Origin: Hemileia vastatrix
Lineage: Eukaryota > Basidiomycota > Pucciniomycetes > Pucciniales > Zaghouaniaceae
Reading direction: 5' to 3'
DNA length: 64,000 nucleotides
Assembly: GCA_030280995.1 (NCBI GenBank)
Contig: JASXTE010000011.1
Location: forward strand, 6,059,501 to 6,123,500
Under the pieces are notes generated by a model that was given only the letters and a program-made list of their open reading frames with translations, was not told the DNA's origin and did no database searches. Positions 31,931-44,610 of this stretch are shown here, piece after piece; position 1 is the first letter of the stretch, and the number at the start of each line of letters is the position of its first letter. Position numbers and translations under genes: made by a program.

Positions 31931-32765
31931 TTCTATGCATTATTTTCAATAATAACCTCAAGAATGGTTCCCAGATTTCACTACCACACTAAAAATAACC
32001 TATTTAGTCAAGGATTTACTTGTGCAAGAGCCTTCAAAGATTCTGCATTCAGTCACTCCACATTTCACATTGTATTTTGGGTTTCTCAATGGTTTTTCAG
32101 GCTATATTGGTCATTTTTAGATGGATATTTCACATATAAATTTGTAATAATTAATACCTTACTTTATAATAATAATTCCCTTAATTAGAAATTATATTTA
32201 GGTCCTTTATTTCCTTATTAAGTCTTTTATTTTAAGAATTATACATATATACTCTCATTTTAGTTATTACTTTATTCTGATGGATAAAACCCTGTTATTT
32301 TTTTATTTTATAATGCAATCTTCTTCTTCTTTTACTATTGGTTGATCCTTGGGTTTATGGGCTTGTGTCACATCTATATTGGGGTGTCATTGATTGTGTA
32401 AAGGATTGGTAATTCAAGGGGAACATTTGGGAGTATCTGGGTATAAAAGGTGGAGGTTTTGGGCTTATATTCTACATTCTTTTACATCACTTTACAAATA
32501 TATAATGAAACCAATATAATAAATATTCATTAGTACTTTTAAAATCTTTTAAATGGTTTTTAAATCATTATTTCTGTTTTTCTGCCAACTGTAAGCTGTA
32601 TACCATTTATAACAAATGAGATTTAATTACTGAGACCATTATATTGAATTATATTTTAATACTCAATTTGATATGGAGAGCTCAATTCATACTCAATCAT
32701 TAAAATCTTCTAGAAAACTGACTAATAAAGCTATTTGCATCTCTGTACTTGAACTCAGCTTGACA
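31931..32765 (+). repeat. LTR-like repeat, copy 1 (5'-truncated)
   Basis: Collinear with 54220-55035, from ATGCATTATTTTCAATAATA to CTCTGTACTTGAACTCAGC. It contains GGTATAAAAGGTGGAGG, a likely TATA region, near 32440. No internal genes were found beside it, so it is probably a solo LTR. The window does not show its family. Confidence 0.65.
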
Positions 32766-33287
32766 AAAGTGGTCAATTTTTTGTAAAACCTCACTGAGAC
32801 TTGAATTTTAATTTTTCCTGATGATATTCCCCATCTTTTGAAATTCTCACTCAGATTTCGTGCACATATGACCACTTCAAGCAGCAGCTTCAAAAGTTCC
32901 ACAGCTCCAAAATCACTCAAGTATGGAGTGTAAGGGAGTGTAAGGGAGCTTAGTATTGTGTATAATCTAGTATTAGCTGCACCCCCATTCAAATCTCAGC
33001 CACTAAAGCTTTAAGTTTAGTTGAATGCTGACAATTTCTGGCTTGAGAATTGAGCATATTATACTAAAAATTTGGAAATTTTTCACTTATTTTTTTGCTT
33101 ATAAATTTCAATTTAGTTATAGTTAGGGAAAAAACATACATAGTAAAACTTGAGAGTCAAAATAACAAGAAATTATAATAATAATACTGGGAGTCATCAA
33201 GATGGTAGTGGTATAGGGAAAGTATGAGCAATGGAAAAAATTAATCTTATATTATGTGGTGAAGACAACTTATTTCTGGGAACTTTA
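32766..33287. other. No gene seen
   Basis: AT-rich sequence between the LTR-like repeat and a Tc1/mariner relic. A minus-strand open frame at 32693-32992 overlaps the repeat and has no recognisable domain. Confidence 0.5.
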
Positions 33288-34663
33288 CAGTGGGGTGACA
33301 AAATTTTCCACCTGCTTTTATTTAATCATATCTTAATAAATACTAACTTTACATGCATGCAAAATAAAACCTCATAACTCAGACAACCATGTAGAAAATA
33401 ATAATTGTAATAATTTTTTTATTTTAAAATGTTTTTATAAAAATAATGAAGCTATGAAAAATGATAACCATTATCTCACCAATGGGTAGAGCCACCATTA
33501 GCATCTACCACAGCCTGCATCTTTAAAGGGATAGATGCAATCAAATTCTCTAATTATTTGCCTGGGAGGTCATCCAAGGCCTGTTGTATAGCCTTGTAAA
33601 TTTCAGGTATGGTTTTTGGTTGATAATAAGTGGAAATTACATCTTTGAGGTGCTTCCAAAAATTCTCAATTGGATTGAGATTGGGTTACTGGACTGGAAA
33701 GTATAGCATCTTGTGTAAGCTTACAGAACTTTGAAAGTTGTTAGAAATTTGAGAAGTATGAATGGGGGTGTTATATTCCATTAGTTTAAGTTGGTTTTTT
33801 CCATTATTTTTTGCAAGCCAGTGGAGTAACTTTGAAAGATATACATTTTAAATAAAGTGTTTTTTTGTTTACTTCTTGGGAGGAAGAAAAACAAAAGGGC
33901 CCTTCACATTGCAATGAAAAGAGCCACATACCATTACATAAGAACTTCCACTCTTGAAAGTGGGTGTGAGAAAATCCTTATCAAACTTTTATTTTTCTTA
34001 AAAAAACACTAATAATTGTTTCCTGCTTACCAATCCCAAAGCTGGACTTATCAGACCACAGGACCAAGTTCCAATCACTCACCATCCAGCTCAAGTGCTC
34101 AAGAGAAAACTTGAAATCTTGAATTTCATTTCTAGAATTGATAAATGGCTTTTTAACAGAAATCCAACTATGGAAGCCAAGTTCCTTTGCAGATTGGGAA
34201 AAGGCTTGTGCAGATATGTTTGAGATAAGTGTGTCATAAATTTCAGTTTTTTTTAACTTTCAGTTTTTTGAGGCTTTGGGATATATCATGCATGTCATTC
34301 TTGGTTTTTTGGTGAGGTCAACCAGAGCAAGAGGAAATTTCCACTGTGCTAGTGACATCATGTTTTTTGATGATATCATGCACAGTGGTCTGAGGAGAAC
34401 CATAATGGTGTGTGATTTGGTAGGGATTGGCACCCCACATTAACATACCAGCTATTTTGGCTTTCTCCTTGGTTTTCAAATTCTGCTTCACAGCTAGAGA
34501 TTGAGGTATATGTGGAGAGGTTGGGCGAAAAAGAGGGTAAGGAGAATAAATCAGTATTACCCTGGTGGTGTGAGTAGCAGTGGTGGTGGCATGGGGAGGA
34601 AAATGAAAAAGGTGATCATGAAGATTGTGCTTGCACCAGGTGGAAACTTTTGCCACCCCACTT
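33288..34663 (-). mobile_element. Tc1/mariner element (1376 bp)
   Basis: Inverted ends CAGTGGGGTGACAAAATTTT and the reverse of AAGTGGGGTGGCAAAAGTTT, both followed by CCACCTG, are flanked by TA (33286-33287 and 34664-34665). It contains a transposase relic on the minus strand. Confidence 0.85.
33480..34656 (-). pseudogene. Tc1/mariner transposase, several breaks
   Basis: The N-terminus (to about 34318) keeps a helix-turn-helix region, TKEKAKIAGMLMWGANPYQI and TTVHDIIKK. Further down the minus strand are WNLVLWSDKSSFGIG (Asp motif; near 34030-34075), a QLKLMEYNTP block, PNLNPIENFWKHLK (Asn/Glu motif) and a terminal MQAVVDANGG near 33490-33520. The order fits a DDE transposase of the Tc1 group. 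Stops and shifts make it inactive. Confidence 0.85.
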
Positions 34664-34869
34664 TATAGTACCCCACAAGAAGTCCTTACAATTTTTTTGC
34701 ATATGCTCTTCTGCCAGCCACCACCTCATACTCACCATCATACTCACATTTTCTTACTGGCTCACATGTTTCTTATAAATCTTATAAAGTAAACCTATCT
34801 CAATTTTCTTTTTGTATTTCAGACTTTTGAAAAAAAGCACTGTTAAAGTGGCCAATATAGACATTTCAC

Positions 34870-35070
34870 AATAAAGTGCTACCAGTAAACTATAGCCCTA
34901 TGGTAAAGACAATCACCAGCAATTTGACCCCCATTTTCTTCAATAACTGCCTCAATTTTTTTAGGCATTGAATAAGCAAGATTAGTGTAAATTCAAATTG
35001 GCATGCCATCCCAGACTGTGTGTAATTCAGTAATCATTTCATCCTTTGTGTGGTGGTGAAAAAACATTGT
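34870..35070 (-). pseudogene. C-terminal scrap of a second Tc1-like transposase
   Basis: The minus strand reads TELHTVWDGMPI, NLAYSMPKKIEAVIEENGG and CLYHRAIVYW, close to the usual end of Tc1 transposases. Only this piece was recognised. Confidence 0.6.
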
Positions 35071-38007
35071 AAACCAAACCATCATCTATGACATTGCATA
35101 TCATCGTTTTCTTTGATTTTTCAGGTTTGAGTAAACTACCATGTTTTTCAATTTTGGCTTGAAATTTGTGTTTTTTAGAGAGTGATATTTCATGCTAAGA
35201 AAACAAATACTCAAAAATCAATACTGAAGCAGGATTTAGAGATGTTAGAAAGGATTGAAGGTAAGTGGTAGAAGGTGGATGAGAAGCCAAGAGTTTGTGT
35301 TCTTTCCAATAAGAAAGTCTTTTGAATATCTTGAATGACATTTCAAACTGAAAAAATATTGTGATGGTGAGTATGAGGTAGTGAGAAGTTGAGAAAGGTG
35401 GTGGTTGGTGGGAGAGTAGTGTGTGCAAAAAAAATTGTGAAGACTTGCAGGGTACGGTACATTGTCAATTTTAAGATATTCAATATGGAATGTATAATGA
35501 ATAAGTAAGATCATAATTAACATGAAATCTAACAAAAAGGTAATATTGAGTTGCGTAAAGGCAATTGAGAAAATGGAAAGTGATACATTAACCAAGAGAT
35601 AAAGAGGAGATGATTTTAAAATTTTTCTCATATGCTACTCGTATGGTAAAAGTATTCAGCTTGGACCTTTGACTCACTTGCAGGTCCTCTCCCTATGGCT
35701 CCTGATGATAATGACACACAAAACATGGGGTAGTTTGAGTCTGTCCACTTTCCAAGACCAGCGGTTAACATACTATCAAGTCCACTTGGTTAAATCCATC
35801 ACAAAAAATCCAAGGTTCTGTTTTGTAATAGGAATCAATGAAGTTAATTTTTTCTTTTTTTACCCCAAGAGGAAATATACAGTCCCAAAACTTGGTTTAT
35901 ACTAGTGAGCTACTAGTGAGTAACTGTTAGTTTTCTTGTATTGATTAGATTATGCATCAATAAAATCGCATAGTAATTCCAGCTATAGATATATATTTAA
36001 AGTAGCAAGCAAGTACTATCCAATATATTTCTATGGAAAATCACAAAACCAAAATATTATCGTAAAATGAGAGAGTTGTTTAAAGTAGTTTTAAATAGCA
36101 CAATAACACTAGAAAAATGAAGGGTTCAAGAGGTCAGTTGTTGAATGATTTATGGAAAATTATGTAACACAAAAAAATTATCCAGAAACAACAAGTCTTA
36201 TTGTGAAAAATTAAACTCTATACATTAAAGCTATAGTTAATTTAAGAAGATAATTTTCATGTTAATCAATTTATTAATATTATTTTTTCTGTTTATCTTC
36301 CCTCAAGAATCTTTTTTATTCACATTCCTCTAACATTCCAGAATATTGGAAAACTTAAATTTTGTTTAATATCTTATCTATGTCTTCACACATGAGACTA
36401 TAAAACCATACTCACACATTGTATAGCCCTTTTAAGTTGCTCAAAGCATGAAAATCCATCAATGGTGCTTTGCTACTCTTCATTATTTCAGGAATCTGCT
36501 TTAAAATTGTTACAGGGTGGTAACCCAAATAATCTACATGTATAAGATATGTTGTGTACTATTAGGTGGATACTTGCTATAATCTAGCTACCAAATCTTA
36601 AATTTTATCCCCAGGAAAGAATGATCATTTTTTCCTGGTGGATTTTTTTTTTTTTTTTTACTTCTGGTTTTGAGGTGAAACACCTCTATTTCAAGAAAAA
36701 AAAGCTTGTGGTTCTCTTTCCTCTTATCCTTTTCAAAAAGCTTCGGAAATCTAACATAAACTCAAAATTTTAGCGAGGAATGTGAGATAAGATAACCACA
36801 AACTTTTTGTTGAAATAGCTGTAAATTGTCATGGACAATAAATTTAAACTACGGGTTCATACAAGTTCTGAAACTTGAATTTTTAATGGGATTATTTTAG
36901 TAATGAAGATACGGCGTGTCGCTGATGGATTTAACCTTCATTTGCAAGACAGTAGTCCTCTTTTTCAACTCTCAGCCCAACGGGGGACTGTGAGCAGCGT
37001 CGTTTTTTTATTTTGGATTTAGAAAAATTGTTTCCGAGGGTCTTAATGTCATTCAATTAATGCATATTTCAGAGGCTTGCATTCAACTTTAGGTGTTAAA
37101 ACCCTTCCTCAAAACCATCTTCGTGATGTTACTAAGAATTGTCCTCTGGATTTGCTTTGCTAATCAATCCACTTTTCCAAACAAAAATTCGGATCACCAG
37201 GTCATCTGAGTTGATTAAATGATACGTAATAAATTATTATTCGACGTTTATTTACCCTTCAATTTTGATATCATTTTCTGAATAATGAGAAAATGTGTTC
37301 TGCCTTGTTTTCTTGATTAGCTGGGCAAGGTTTTGCTTTCATATATGTCCAAGAGTATATATATGCTGTTTCAATGAGGTTGAATTTGTCTATCAATATA
37401 CATTTGTTTTGATGAGATAAGAGCATTTGACTAAATTTATAGGGTTGGTAGTTTTTGTAAGGAAGTAGACTGCAGAAGGAAATTTGATCTAGAGTTCAAT
37501 TGCATATTTCCTTAGCTGGCCTTCAACTTAAACAATAGCATTTCGTATTTTTTAAGCGAATGCTCTGACATGATTTTGGTGAGGGCACAATCCGCACTTT
37601 GCAAATTTTATCTAATACCCATTGCGGACTCCTCGGCCTGAGTAAGAGAATTCGTAAGCATCTTACTATAAATGTATTGCATTTGTCTAGTAATTGTGAC
37701 CTGATAACAACAAAAAAAAAAATTAAAAACTTGCAGGTAAATTACTATTGGCTGTGAGCCAAATATGACAATGAGATTATTTTTCAAAAGCTTTCAAACC
37801 AAAGAGTGGGGCCAAAACCCTTTTCCAATAGTTCCACTTCAATCTTTTTTGTCAACATTAGGGATAAGTGAGTCTGTCCTACAGCACACTAGAAGGAATT
37901 GATCATTTATTCTTAGATCCTAGCTTACTTCCCATACGAAAAAATCACAGGTCGACTTTTACACTTCATTCTACTAAAGCAAGTAGGCCAACAGTTTTTA
38001 TAATTAC
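35071..38007. other. Long interval without a supported gene
   Basis: AT-rich, with short frames lacking domains. A poly-T run lies at about 36645-36660. The final 100 bp should hold the FunK1 promoter; an upstream FunK1 exon ending near AAGTAG (about 37987) cannot be excluded. Confidence 0.5.
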
Positions 38008-39871
38008 ATGAACTGTCAACGTGAAATCACCTCATCCCATCATCTTGTCACTATCTCCACAAGGCTTATTGATAAATTGTTCAGCTCTAGTGATGAAGTA
38101 ATCATTGACGATATCTTTAAAAAGTGTCAAAATAAGGGAGTATATGTTTTGCTAAAAGATCAAGACAGCTCGTCATTTCAAGGACAATGGAGACTTCCAC
38201 GAGACTCTAAAACCTTGTCCACAAAATGGGACTTTCCGTTGGATCCATCAAAGTTTTCTAATCATCCTGAATTTCTGCAAAGTTTACCTAGTAGCCAGTG
38301 CTACCAATTTATTTATATAGCTGAATCAATACGTGCTCTTATACCGCCCTCAAAAACTGCTGAACTTGGCGTTTGGATAGATCATCATGCAAAAGTATTG
38401 ATGGACTCACATCTTCCTGCTAATGAGTCAGGCAAGAGGCCATCCGTCGTTTTTAGTTTACAGCCCCGATCTAATGAAGGAGCCTTAAGTTGGAATCAAT
38501 GTTTTTTGATTGCACTTCTTACGCTGCATCAAAATGAAACTCAGACACAGTTGGCCATATATGATTACGTAGCTCAACAATGGAGTTATCAACCCCATCG
38601 TCGTTTTATTTTGGCAATGACACTTTGTGCATCAAACCTACGGATTTGCATGTTTGATAGATGTGGCCAAGTAGCTTCTCCTCCCATAGACATTAACAAA
38701 TCTCCAAAGATTTTCATCAAGGTTTTAGTGGGAATCTCTCAGCTCGATTATGGTGGTTGGGGATTCGATCTTAGCTACAAACTGGATACAAACTTATCAC
38801 CAAAATCAATTATAGCAGCAGGAACTGAATATCACATTATTCGGAGTGTATTTACTTGTCCTTACTTGGCTTCTCGAGGTACCGTTTGCTATGAAGCACA
38901 AATTCCAGGAAATTTAAAGAAATTTGTCATCAAGGATTCATGGCCGATTGAGGGCGAAAAAATGGAGGAGACTAAGTATCTCATAGCTGCACAAAAATAC
39001 AGAATCGCAGGTGTTCCTCAATATGTTGCTTCAGAAATATTAGTCTTTAAAGGAATGGAGGAGAGTGTCTATGGGGTGATTCGTCGACCTTACGAGATAC
39101 AAGCAAATCATTCTAAACTTCCTCCAAATCGGTTTCATACACGTTTGGTTACTTGCACTCTAGGAAAATCTATAGAGAATTTTGATTCTTTGCCTGAATT
39201 TTTTCAAGCGTTACACGATATTGTGCTAGGTAAGCATATAAGTTTATTTCATTGATTGAGTAATATAATGACAAAATCTAAACTAAATTTTTCGGCTTTA
39301 TTTGCTTTTCTCAGCCCATCGGGAACTAGTAAAAGGGCCTCAGATTTTGCATCGAGATGTTTCTCTGGGGAATATAATGATTTCACTTGACCCTGAAAAA
39401 CAGACCAAAGGACTTTTGATTGACTTTGATCATGCAAAATATTTATCAGAAATTCAGGAGCCAGGCTCATCTTACGTTCCAGTTGGTACTCGACCTTTTA
39501 TTGCCCTAGGAATCATGCTCCGAAACCAAGCAATTAAACATGCTCCGAAACATGATCTAGAATCTTTGCTGTATGTAATTATCTGGATAGCAATCCAATA
39601 CGGGAATTCATCGTATCAAAACTCGATACTGAAGGAATGGGCAAATGCTGACCTTAGATTAGCATGGCAAGCGAAACTCCAGGCAATGACAAATCAATAT
39701 GTTTTTAACTCTTTATTAGAGCAGTTTACACCAACATTCCAACCAGCAAAACAAGTTGTCACAAACCTTTGGTCTATTTTTTTTCTTCTCCGACCTCCAA
39801 GGTTTATTCAAAACGAGGACGATTGGTATTACAATCAAGTTTTGAGTGTTTTGCATAGCGCGACTAATTAA
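38008..39871 (+). CDS. FunK1-type fungal protein kinase (two exons)
   Basis: Exons 38008-39229 and 39315-39871 join over an 85-nt phase-1 intron (GTAAGC...TCTCAG), giving about 592 aa. The N-terminal half has the FunK1 hallmark of QQWSYQPHRRFILAM, FDRCG and GWGFD. Kinase elements follow: VIKDSW (ATP-site Lys), LHRDVSLGNIMI (catalytic loop with HRD and Asn), IDFDHAKY in place of DFG, GTRPFIALGIM, and HDLESLLYVIIWI. The family is expanded in mushroom-forming fungi; substrates are generally unknown. The catalytic residues look complete and no breaks are seen. It converges on DAD1 with 188 bp between stops. A short extra 5' exon is possible. Confidence 0.9.
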
Positions 39872-40059
39872 GTTTTGGAATGACGCGACATTTTTTGGGA
39901 AGTGTCTACCTCACCCACATCTCACACCTTCTCTTTTTATCCAAACCTAGTAATATCTATCACACAATTTACTTTATAGTTTGAAAAATGATATAAGCTT
40001 TTTTGAAGCGACGTGATGTGTATATTTGCGAGAACCAGATTTATATAGTGAGCCAAGGC

Positions 40060-40578
40060 TTATAAATATTTCCCCTCATAATCGCCTCCACCAGGTGCTA
40101 CATCAGGTGGTAATTTTAACCCAGTGGACACGCCATCTGAGACTATAGCAGTGCCAGTCAAAATCTCTTTGGAACCTTCAACATTTGTTTGGTGAGTGGA
40201 TGAGGCTTGAGTCCAATTCCCATGCTCATTCTGAAAATTAGGTGATTGGGAGGGCATTGCCATAGCTCGCTCAAATCTGGTAAGTATCAACAAATGAGAA
40301 ATGTGAAAAGATCAAATTGTTGAAAGATCCTCACTTATTCCATAAATCATACACATTGTGGAACTGTTTCCCAACAAGGTTAACAGCTTCCATATTTCGA
40401 TTTAATGCATTGATATTGCTATATAATCGGCCTAAAGACTAAGCAAGACACGTAACCCCCCACGATGATCAACGCGCCATACAATAATATTTCAGCTGAC
40501 GGAACTCACTTCTGAAACCTCTGCAATTAAACGTAATCTTTCCTTTTCAAAAGCGGAATGATCTGAAGAGCTTGACAT
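40060..40578 (-). CDS. DAD1: DASH complex subunit Dad1 (three exons)
   Basis: Exons (minus) 40578-40510, 40438-40335 and 40276-40060 join over introns of 71 nt (phase 0) and 58 nt (phase 2), giving 129 aa. Residues about 8-56 match Dad1: AFEKERLRLIAEVSE, then NINALNRNMEAVNLVGKQF and YDLWNK. A Gly/Ser-rich tail follows. Dad1 is part of the Dam1/DASH ring that couples kinetochores to spindle microtubules. ATG at 40578 is chosen because it begins the conserved region; the frame stays open upstream but has no ATG there. It is longer than the yeast protein because of its C-terminal tail. This is the clearest housekeeping gene in the window. Confidence 0.88.
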
Positions 40579-41150
40579 AATGAGCAACCCACGGACAAAA
40601 TGGCCTTCAAAATTGCAATTTGACCCGTTTGCGTTTGCCTCTATAAAAGCTTTGGTAAAGTAATGATTCGTCAAAGCTCACAATGTGTAACTGGCAGCCT
40701 AAAATGAAAGGAACGAAAAAAATTTCCAAAAAAAATAAAAAATAAAAAGTGAAATTTTGGCATGTAGTAATTTGTAATAAAAAAAGCATACTCACTAAAT
40801 GTATTCTCGCTGATCACCGAAATATAAGTAGCAATGGCAAAATCTAATACTAAAGCTTCTCTGTTTGTACATGTCATTTTGTTTTTGAATAATGTAATAA
40901 TGAATAAATGCTTGGGAGAAAGAAAATGCAAAACTTTTTAGTTTTTTGAAATTATAAGCACTGAAGTGAAAACTTGTGAAGTGAAAGAGTAACCATACCA
41001 AGAAATACCCAAACATTAGTGAAACATGACCTGCTGCGATAAAAAAAACCTTGAAAGGTTATGATTTAATCTGTTAGAAACCAGCTGAGTTTTTTATGTG
41101 GATGTCTTGGCCATTCAGGAATCCAGGCAATAAAATAGTTGATGCCCTTG
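40579..41150. other. DAD1 upstream region
   Basis: Minus-strand frames here (for example around 40800-40880, ALVLDFAIATYISVI) have splice-like borders, GTGAGT at about 40795, and could be a 5' UTR exon or a decayed gene. No family is recognised. Confidence 0.4.
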
Positions 41151-41179
41151 GTTAATAATGGCTAAGATTCCCATTCACC

Positions 41180-41600
41180 TTTCTCTCCTCCTCCCTGCTT
41201 TCAAATTTTCATTGGACGCTTGAACCGCGCTCGCACAGTGCCGATCTGCCCATTGTATTCCGTTTCAAAGCCTCTGATTCCCTTTTTTGTACTTTGTGTC
41301 AATCCTCTTCTTCTAAGGAGACCCCAGAACATGTGCTCTTGTTCTTTCCAATTCATTCAGGAGCCAGGGTTGACCTAATCCTAGTGGCCAAAAGCACGAT
41401 GTTCCATTTACTGCTTCCGCTCTCCTTTTCTCTTCACCCATTATCTCTCAAGCAACTTCCTTTTTAATTGACACAAGTAGATTCCCTAAGCAGTTGCCCC
41501 TTATTTTTGCACCTTGCCAAATGCTCTCTGACTTCATTTCTTGTTGTCTTTCCCTCTATTTGCCTTTAACTTAATTTGATTTCCTTTTCTTTCAAGCCCC
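41180..41600 (+). pseudogene. Possible LINE reverse-transcriptase C-terminal scrap
   Basis: One frame reads FRFKASDSLFCTLCQSSSSKE followed by TPEHVLLFFP, resembling the C-x2-C...H zinc motif near the end of Tad/I-type LINE polymerases. Stops and frame changes surround it. No RT core or poly-A tail was identified, so the call is tentative. Confidence 0.45.
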
Positions 41601-41814
41601 TTTTGCTACGTGAAGTTGCGTGAAATAAAAAAAACAGTAGAAGTTATTTATTTGTTTCACAAGTGATATTTCCAATCTATCTAGAATGTGGGCCTTTTAA
41701 ATTAGATTTTGCTTATACATCTTACCGAGGACATATCTTGAACTTCACATGTTTTTTAATTCTTTCAATAATAAAAAACATATTTAATATTTTATCAAAA
41801 GTTAATTGTCAAGG

Positions 41815-41911
41815 TGACTGCGCCCGGGCTCGAACCGAGGACCGCATGCGAACATCTGCGAGATGTTACCCGAATGTTAAGCATGTGCTCTACCAACTGA
41901 GCTACGCCGCC
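41815..41911 (-). tRNA. tRNA-Val (AAC) with 24-nt intron
   Basis: The minus strand folds as a cloverleaf: acceptor GGCGGCG/CGCAGTC with one mismatch and one G-U, D-arm GCTC...GAGC, anticodon stem CATGC/GCATG with loop TTAACAC, and T-arm CTCGG-TTCGAGC-CCGGG. The 24-nt intron lies after position 37 and contains a perfect 7-bp hairpin (AACATCT/AGATGTT). A- and B-box promoters are intact, and a TTTT terminator lies at 41800-41797. CCA is not encoded. The acceptor mismatch leaves slight doubt about function. Confidence 0.88.
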
Positions 41912-42638
41912 TTGCGCCGTATAGAAAATAAAAGTTTTACTATATTGATGCAACTTTTTGAATATGCATTTTGGGCTCTATTGATGCAACAATTCAATCA
42001 TGTCGTATCATTTTTTCCTTTATCTTCTAGTTTCTTCTCTTATTTACTTACCCAGGTCAGTGCTTTTATTGTTCAACATCTTTTATTTTACTGTTGTTTC
42101 ACTTACTTTTCTCCTTCCTTTCATTTATCACTCTGCCCTTGTCTCTTTCATTCATAATTTTTCCTTTCATCTATTTCAGAGTTGATTACTAGTCTTTTCT
42201 TTTGCTAATGAATTAATATTCTCAGGTTGCTTTTTTCAACATGTGCTCAGAAACCTATTATTGGATACTCATGTATGTAATTTCATTTTTCCTTAGCATC
42301 TCTTTTTCTATTCTTTACTTTTACTGGGCAACACAATTTTTTTATGTGAATTACATGTAGTTTTTTTTGGAAGCATGGTATATTGTTCTGGAACAATCTT
42401 TGGGAAATAGAAAAAAAAATCAAGAAAGTTATTTAAGTAAGTCTAGATCCCTTCCCCTTTCATTATCATTCCTCTCCATCTTTATATCTGCTCTGTTATT
42501 TATCTTTTCAACAGTTAATATAATTTCTGCATTATTCAGATTCTTTTCTTTTCTCATAAAAGTAGTACGACCCCACAAAAAAAGTCTTTTTTTCACAGCA
42601 CTTAGTTTATATTATCATTTATTATTAAATAAAGTAAA
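41912..42638. other. AT-rich interval, no gene seen
   Basis: Frames on the plus strand are hydrophobic and compositionally driven. No domain recognised. Confidence 0.5.
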
Positions 42639-44610
42639 ATGGACCAATCAGGGTATGACATATCTAACAAACAGTAAATTCTTAATAGTCAGAAACTTAT
42701 CAACCTGCCACTTACTCTCCCCATTGATACTGAACAAATTCTATCTCAAATCTTGGGAGAGCAGACATCAAAGTATGAGGCAGCTTTGGGTCTCCAGGAA
42801 TCTTGATATGAAGCACTTGTAGCCAAGTTGTCCAATGAGTTCAAGTCCTTGAAGACAAATATTTTTCCAAAAGAAGGTGAGGCACCCGACCAATCAAGAA
42901 GCTCATCAAAGATGAAAACTTGCTCTCACAACTCAGCTCAAGCAGATCAAAATGCCTCATCCTCTTCCTCAAAACATCCTAATGTTGAATTGACTCAAAA
43001 ATCTAGGCTCACTCGAGCTGCTTCAGCCCCACCTGAAGCTTCCAACATTGCATCAAGCATAACCTTAAGATTGGTCAATACTGTAAAAGAGAAAGCCCAA
43101 GTTGTCCATTTTTCAACACCAAGACGTCATCCTCAACAGATGATAAGAAGTTATTTTGATCCCAAATTCACATCAACAAAGGTATGGTTCTTTTTCCTCT
43201 ATATTTTAGCTTTATCCATTTTAACATGTATATTTTTTCAAAGAATTCCTTGTTTGTTCATCTAAAACTTCTCTGGGGTCTGTTCAAGCAAGATTCTGTT
43301 CCCATAGCTCCAGACTCACAGGACATTAAACAATTTTATCAGCAATTTTTTAGTGTTTCACAAGTCAAGTTGGTAATCAAAAATTCCTTTTCACCTTCCC
43401 TTATCTCCATTGAAGACATCCAATGCATAAAAGAATCTCAGTGTGGTCAAATCAAAATTGGTAAATTCCTAATTCTCAGCAATAATTTTATTTCCTACAC
43501 TCAGATATTATTGAGTCGTCTTGGTCTAAGGATGAGGCACCCTAATCTTGAAGAAATCTCTTCCTCACTGTACAATGCAAGCTGTTGTATTTCTGCTCTA
43601 ACAACATTTCAGGAGACTTCTGGAAGCAAAGCCTACTCTTTTCTCAATGTCAACATGTCATATATTGCATATATGTCTTTATTAATACAGGCATATGATC
43701 ATTTTGTGCATTACTTAATGCAAAGCAGGTTCAAGAAAGAAACTATGGAAAGCAGGAAAAATCAAAAGGATGCTTATAAGAAAAAATCCAAAAAACCAAA
43801 AACAAGTAAGTTTTTTGTATCTAACTAATTTCTGACATTTCTTTTTTCCCATATATACATGATTCATTAGTTAAGGGATGTGTGTGTGGAGTTTGCCCAT
43901 CATAATAAGTTTTCAAAGCAATAAATTCAAGTTCTGGATGATACTTGTGCCCATAGTGATGATGAGCTAAATGAAGACAAAGGTTTTTATGTCATCAAGA
44001 CATTTTGCTATTGATCAGTTAATGTTGGAAAGTTCATGAAAAATTTAGATGCCTGAATGATGCAAGAGGCAGAGAATGATCCTGCAATTTTCTGCAGAGT
44101 TCTCAGATTTCCAAAACATCCAATTGAATCAACTTTTAAAATGGTACCCAGGAGACTTCCCCTTACTTTTTATCATCCATCATTGTTCAAGAATCTTTCT
44201 CCATCCCAACAAGAATCAATCTCCAATGTTCACAATGTGGCTTTTCTCCCTGATGCCAGTGACTCTCTTTTCCTCAAAGGCAAACCACATCCAGATGAAA
44301 AACTGGATGATAAGGCTCTTACTCAATGCTATTAAAATATTATTACTGAGTCTTATGGTTTGTTGGAGGATGAGTTTGATAATGATAAGGTAAGGGGAAC
44401 TACTCAAGAAGATAAGGATAACAAATAGTATGATTTTGTAGATGGGGATGAGATTAATAGTAGTGAGACACTTTCTAGTAAATCTGAAAATGAAGATTTC
44501 GCAGAGGGTGAAGCAGGTGATTTGTGTATGCATCAAGAAGATGATGGGAGTGATGAATGTAAAGTATAAAATGAAAATGATGTTATGTCTAAGATGGAGG
44601 GAAATCAATG
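42639..44610 (+). pseudogene. Broken hypothetical gene of a fungal repeat-associated family
   Basis: From ATG 42639 a frame runs, with two stops, to a GTATGG donor at 43182; an intron to 43288 restores the frame into QDSVPIAPDSQ and on to a GTAAGT donor at 43805. Later fragments include AHSDDELNED, VIKTFCY, and at 44057-44335 MVPRRLPLTFYHPS, VAFLPDASDSLF and HPDEKLDDKAL, ending in an acidic tail. The pattern resembles an expanded hypothetical family of mushroom genomes, recalled without a database check. It converges with the Tnp2 relic and may have been part of the same element. Function unknown. Confidence 0.55.

Noticed and set aside
35195..35631. Overlapping minus-strand frames of 77 and 128 codons
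   Set aside because: AT-rich chance frames; no domain or splice evidence.
40671..41016. Minus-strand hydrophobic frames upstream of DAD1
   Set aside because: Short, overlapping, AT-driven; no consistent splice to DAD1 with an ATG.
42367..42822. 151-codon plus-strand frame
   Set aside because: Overlaps the better-supported frame starting at 42639 and has no domain; its C-terminal part is out of frame with the conserved reading.
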